A stretch of DNA of 64,000 nucleotides from Gammaproteobacteria bacterium (GTDB lineage Bacteria; Pseudomonadota; Gammaproteobacteria; HTCC5015), in assembly GCA_026004975.1 (NCBI GenBank), contig BPKE01000002.1, forward strand, positions 1-64,000, in the 5' to 3' direction. The position numbers were made by a program, and so were the translations under genes. This document shows, piece after piece, positions 60,201 through 64,000 of the stretch (its first letter is position 1; each line of letters starts with the position of its first letter). The notes beneath the pieces were generated by a model. The model searched no databases. It was not told the origin of the DNA and saw nothing but the letters and a program-made list of their open reading frames with translations.

Positions 60201-62369
60201 TCATGCCGGCGGGCGGCGGCGCACCGCATCGATCTCGGCGAGGGTCTCGGCGACCGTCGGCTGCTCGAACAGCCGCTCGAGGTCCACCGCCAGCTTGCGC
60301 CGCCAGTTGGGGTAGGCGTCGACCGTACCGGGCACGTTGATCGGCTGGCGCATCCCCAGCAGGTCGTCGGGTTGCGCGGCGAACAGGGCCGACCGGCAGC
60401 CGGCCAGGGCACGGTGGACGGCGCGGATCAGCGCCGGGCCGGCTTCGGGCAGCGCCGCCGGATCCTCGGGCCCGTCCCAGGCCCCGGCGTCGCGCAGCCA
60501 TTCGAGCAAGGCGCGGCGGTCGGCCCCGCGCCGGACCGCCTCCTCTTCGCGCAGGGCCTCGCTGGGGAACAGGCCGAGGCGTTCGCGCAGGCGGATGTCC
60601 TCGCCCGCCCACCAGCCGGCGAAGGTCGGCAGATCGTGGGTGCCGACGGTGGCCAGGGCCTGTACCGGGTATTCCTCGGGACGGCGGAAGGCCGCGCCGT
60701 CGCGTTCGAAATACAGCACCCGGTAGGCGTAGACCCCCGCTTCGGGCAGGGCGCGGCGGATGGCGTCCGGGACCGTACCCAGGTCCTCGCCGATCACCCG
60801 GCAAGCGGCGCGCCGGCTTTCCAGGCACAGCAGGCCGAGCAGATCGTGCAGCGGGTAGGCGACGTAGGCGCCCTGGTCGGCGCCGAGGCCTTGCGGGATC
60901 CACCAGAGGCGTTGCAGGGCCATGACGTGGTCGATGCGCAGGGCGCCGGCGTGGGCGAAATTGGCGCGCAACAGGTCGACGAAGGGCGCGTAGCCCAGCT
61001 CGCGCAGCACCCAGGGGTTGAACGGCGGCAGACCCCAGTCCTGACCTTGCAGGGCCAAGGGATCCGGCGGCGCGCCGACGCGCGCACCCCGCCCATAGAG
61101 GGCGGCGCGGCCCCAGGCCTCGGCACCGCCGGGATCGGCGCCCACCGCGAGGTCGCGGTACAGGCCGGTGCGCATGCCCGCCGCGGCGGCCGCGGCGGCG
61201 GCCAGTTGCTCGGCCGCGCACCACTGCAGCCAGCAGTGGAAACGGAAGCGATCGTGCCGCCGCGCCACCAGGCGCGCCACTTCCGGCCCGTCCGGATCCC
61301 GGAGATCCTCGGGCCACGCCTGCCAGGGCAGCAGGCGGCCGTGGCGGGCGTAGAGCTGTTCGCTGATGAGTTCATAGGCGGCGTGACGCCGCAGCCAGGC
61401 GCCCTGCCCTGCGCACCAGGACTCGAAGCGCTCCAGATCGGCCCCGCCGGCGGCGGTGAAATCGGCCCACAACCAGGCGAACGCGCGCTTCTTGTGGGCG
61501 GCCACGGCACGGTGATCGACCCATTCGCCGTGCCGCAGGCGCGCCAGTTCGGCCTGCACGCTCGCGCGGCCCAGATACCGGGCGAGCGCCCGGCAACGGG
61601 CCGCGCCGGGCATGGCCTCGACATCCAGGTACAACGGGTTGAGCGCCAGGCGGTTGGACGGGCTGTAGGGGCTGATGTGCGCCGGCTCGGCGTAGAACAA
61701 CGCGTGCAGCGGGTTCAATCCGATGAAATCGGCACCGGCGGCGCGCCCGCGCCGGGCGAGTTCGGCCAGGTCGGTGAAATCACCCATACCCCAGTTGCGG
61801 GCCGACCGCAGTCCCCAGAGCTGGATGCTCAAACCCCACTGGCGCGGTGCGGCGCCGTCCACCTCGGGGCAATGGGCCCGCGCCGGCGCCACCGCCAACA
61901 GGCCCGGGCCGAGGACCGTCGTCCCATCGCCGTCGACGAGGCGCAAGCGGTGCAGGCCGAGCGGCGGCACCGCGGCGAAGTGCCAACGGTAGCGTACGGC
62001 CGGCCCGTCGGGGCCGCTGCCGCGCTCGAGCACCTCGAGCCGCGCACCGGCGAGTTCACCGCCGTCGCGGCCGCCGTCCTCCAACTCGATCTCCCAGCGC
62101 CAGCACGCCGGCCCCGCCCGCTCCGGCAGGACGATCTCCACCGCCGGCGGCCAGTGCTCGTGAAGCACGGCGGCGGGCGGCACGCCGGGGGTGAAGCGCC
62201 GCCGCACGAGCTCGGCGGCCAGGGCCGCCGGCTCGGTCGGAAAACCGAGGGCCTCGACCAGGGCGCGCAGGGTTTCGTCGGCGGTGGGATGGAAGACGCC
62301 GCGATAATCCGTGAAACCCAGCTCGATGCCGAGTTCGGCGGCGTGCTCGCGCAACGCGGCGGCGTCCAC
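60201..62369 (-). CDS. malQ: 4-alpha-glucanotransferase (amylomaltase)
   Basis: 722 residues: an N-terminal domain, then the GH77 barrel with SPYSPSNRLALNPLYLDVE, LRIDHVMALQRLWWIP (catalytic Asp), IGEDLGTVPDAI (catalytic Glu) and GTHDLPTFAGWW. Rearranges alpha-1,4-glucans in glycogen turnover. Start taken as GTG 62369, 7 bases after GAGG; a TTG at 62375 overlapping the glgX stop is the alternative. Confidence 0.93.
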   Translation of the reverse strand: MDAAALREHAAELGIELGFTDYRGVFHPTADETLRALVEALGFPTEPAALAAELVRRRFTPGVPPAAVLHEHWPPAVEIVLPERAGPACWRWEIELEDGGRDGGELAGARLEVLERGSGPDGPAVRYRWHFAAVPPLGLHRLRLVDGDGTTVLGPGLLAVAPARAHCPEVDGAAPRQWGLSIQLWGLRSARNWGMGDFTDLAELARRGRAAGADFIGLNPLHALFYAEPAHISPYSPSNRLALNPLYLDVEAMPGAARCRALARYLGRASVQAELARLRHGEWVDHRAVAAHKKRAFAWLWADFTAAGGADLERFESWCAGQGAWLRRHAAYELISEQLYARHGRLLPWQAWPEDLRDPDGPEVARLVARRHDRFRFHCWLQWCAAEQLAAAAAAAAGMRTGLYRDLAVGADPGGAEAWGRAALYGRGARVGAPPDPLALQGQDWGLPPFNPWVLRELGYAPFVDLLRANFAHAGALRIDHVMALQRLWWIPQGLGADQGAYVAYPLHDLLGLLCLESRRAACRVIGEDLGTVPDAIRRALPEAGVYAYRVLYFERDGAAFRRPEEYPVQALATVGTHDLPTFAGWWAGEDIRLRERLGLFPSEALREEEAVRRGADRRALLEWLRDAGAWDGPEDPAALPEAGPALIRAVHRALAGCRSALFAAQPDDLLGMRQPINVPGTVDAYPNWRRKLAVDLERLFEQPTVAETLAEIDAVRRRPPA

Positions 62370-62371
62370 GG

Positions 62372-64000
62372 TCAAGCCTCGCGCTCGCACACGGCCAGCA
62401 GCAGGCTGCGCCCTTCGAGGGTGCGCGTCGCGCCGGGCGCCAGGGGCGGGGCGCCGCGCTCGGGCCACAGCGCGGTGTCGAGCAGCACCCGCCAGGCGGC
62501 GCCGCCCGGCGCCGCCGGCACGGTCATGCGCTGGGGCCGCTCGCCGGCGTTGCAGGCCAGCAGCACGTGTTCCCCCCGGCCGGAGGGGTCGGCCAGTTGC
62601 ATGCCCAGGAAGCGCGCTTCGGCCCGGTCCCAGTCGGCCCGGCGCATCGGCCGGCCGTCGGGCCGCAGCCACTCCACGTCGCGACAGCCCAGCTCCGGCA
62701 GCAGGCGGCCTTCGAGGAAGGCGAGCCGGCGCAGCGCGGCGTAGCGCTTGCGCAGGCCGATCACTTCGCAGGTGAAGGCGAACAGGGCCTCGGCCTCCGG
62801 TTTCGGCGACCAGTCGAGCCAGGCCAGCGCGTTGTCCTGGCACCAGGCGTTGTTGTTGCCGCCCTGGCTGCGATCGAGTTCATCGCCGGCGAGCAGCATC
62901 GGCACGCCCAGGGAACAGAACAGGCTGGCGAGGAAGTTGCGCTGTTGGCGCGCGCGCACGGCCCGGACGGCGGGATCGTCGGTCTCGCCTTCGACGCCGT
63001 AATTGGCGCTGTGGTTCTCGTGGTGGCCGTCGCGGTTGTCTTCGCCGTTGGCCTCGTTGTGCTTGTGGCTGTAACTGACCAGGTCGTGCAGGGTGAAGCC
63101 GTCGTGGGCGGTGATGAAGTTGATGGACGCCCCGGCGTCCCGGCCGGAAGGCGCGAAGACGTCGGCCGAGCCGCTCAGGCGCCGGGCCAATTCCGGGACC
63201 ATGCCCGGATCGCCGCGCCAGTAACGCCGCAGGCCGTCGCGGTAACGGTCGTTCCACTCCGACCAGGGCTTGGGGAAGCCGCCCAGCCGATAGCCGTCCG
63301 GCCCCAGGTCCCAGGGCTCGGCGATCAACTTGCAACGCGACAGCACCGGGTCGGCGGCGAGCGCGCGGAAAAACGGCCCGTCGGGCTCGAAGGCGGTCTC
63401 GCCGCGCCCGACGCTGACGGCCAGGTCGAAGCGGAAACCGTCGACGCCGAGCACCTCGGCCCAGTGGCGCAGGGCCGCCAGCGCCCAGGCCCGCACCCAG
63501 GGGTGGCCGAAATCGAGCGTGTTGCCGCAGCCGGTGAAGTCGAGATAGCGGGCGCGGTCGGCGGGATCGAGGCGGTAATAGGTGGCGTTGTCCACGCCGC
63601 GCAACGACAGCGCCGGCCCCATGGCATCGCCTTCGCCGCTGTGGTTGAAGACCACGTCCACGATCACTTCCAGCCCGGCCTGGTGCAGGCCGTCGACCAT
63701 CTCGCGGAACTCCCGCAAGGCGTCCTCGCGCGCGAAACGCGGGTCCGGCGCCCAGAAGGCGATCGGGTCGTAGCCCCAGTAATTGCTCAAGCCTTTGCGC
63801 TGCAGCCACTCGGGCGTCAGCCGCACGGCGCAGGGCATCAGTTCGAGGGTGGTGACGCCCAGGCGCCGGAAATGTTCGAGCACGGCCGGCGCGATCAGGC
63901 CGCGGTAACGGCCGCGGTCGGCCTCCGGCACGCCCGGATGGCGCTGGGTGAACCCTTTGACGTGCAGCTCGTAGACGATCGTGTCCGCGAGCGGCACCGC
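62372..64000 (-). CDS. glgX: Glycogen debranching enzyme GlgX (partial)
   Basis: GH13 isoamylase-type debranching enzyme acting on phosphorylase limit branches. About 540 residues are in the window, running off its end; the N-terminal CBM48 is missing. Visible: YELHVKGFTQRHPGVP, DVVFNHSGEGD, DGFRFDLA (nucleophile Asp), AEPWDLGPDGYRLGGFP (acid Glu), FITAHDGFTLHDLVSY and LLAGDELDRSQGG. First gene of the glgX-malQ-...-otsA series. Confidence 0.95.
   Translation of the reverse strand, partial: AVPLADTIVYELHVKGFTQRHPGVPEADRGRYRGLIAPAVLEHFRRLGVTTLELMPCAVRLTPEWLQRKGLSNYWGYDPIAFWAPDPRFAREDALREFREMVDGLHQAGLEVIVDVVFNHSGEGDAMGPALSLRGVDNATYYRLDPADRARYLDFTGCGNTLDFGHPWVRAWALAALRHWAEVLGVDGFRFDLAVSVGRGETAFEPDGPFFRALAADPVLSRCKLIAEPWDLGPDGYRLGGFPKPWSEWNDRYRDGLRRYWRGDPGMVPELARRLSGSADVFAPSGRDAGASINFITAHDGFTLHDLVSYSHKHNEANGEDNRDGHHENHSANYGVEGETDDPAVRAVRARQQRNFLASLFCSLGVPMLLAGDELDRSQGGNNNAWCQDNALAWLDWSPKPEAEALFAFTCEVIGLRKRYAALRRLAFLEGRLLPELGCRDVEWLRPDGRPMRRADWDRAEARFLGMQLADPSGRGEHVLLACNAGERPQRMTVPAAPGGAAWRVLLDTALWPERGAPPLAPGATRTLEGRSLLLAVCEREA

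Overview
This is a very G+C-rich (roughly 70% by eye, not counted) chromosomal segment of a gammaproteobacterium. The evidence is the gene orders rpoE-rseA-rseB-rseC, lepA-lepB-DUF4845-rnc-era-recO, clpP-clpX-lon-hup-ppiD and dnaX-ybaB-recR, the FabA/FabB pair, and an RpoE-type promoter. Several neighbourhoods (cysS-folD-tRNAs-clpP, ppi-lpxH) resemble Pseudomonas, but a lower rank cannot be fixed from the sequence. No mobile element, CRISPR array or phage gene was found, and gene density is high throughout.

Layout. 1-5.7 kb: end of a lytic transglycosylase gene, a frameshifted tail-specific protease, small membrane proteins, a secreted two-CBM2 GH5 cellulase and a thiamine-binding-family protein. 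5.8-13.4 kb: a nitric-oxide block (norC, frameshifted norB, norD, nnrS) with two Dnr/FNR-type boxes, then fabA-fabB-pdxH. 13.4-21.9 kb: a lipoprotein, a sigma factor cassette, a membrane-anchored beta-helix protein, a Dnr-like regulator, hemN, crcB and a DUF190 gene. 21.9-30 kb: the proteostasis cluster ppiD, hup, lon, clpX, clpP with seven tRNA genes, but no trigger factor. 30-45.5 kb: folD, cysS, ppiA, lpxH, the recO-to-rpoE block, nadB, a sulfurtransferase and orn. 45.6-54.3 kb: a degenerate pterin-dehydratase-like protein with an unusual tail, rsgA, a second GH5 cellulase, a HIT protein, recR-ybaB-dnaX, SRP RNA and a frameshifted Kef-type antiporter. 54.3-64 kb: a translationally coupled trehalose/glycogen series (glgX, malQ, lipoprotein, rimO, otsB, GH15, otsA).

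How it fits together. The Dnr-like regulator at 18.95 kb probably drives norC (box at 5807-5820) and a second start point upstream of nnrS (box at 9633-9646). The second box is followed, at class II spacing, by a roughly 98-nt stretch made of a 5' hairpin and a strong intrinsic terminator. That is a good candidate for a Dnr-controlled small RNA or leader, and is the most interesting undescribed element here. Five clear single-base frameshifts in conserved genes (prc x2, norB x2, kef x1) all have the same +1 polarity, which suggests insertion errors in the sequence rather than independent gene decay.
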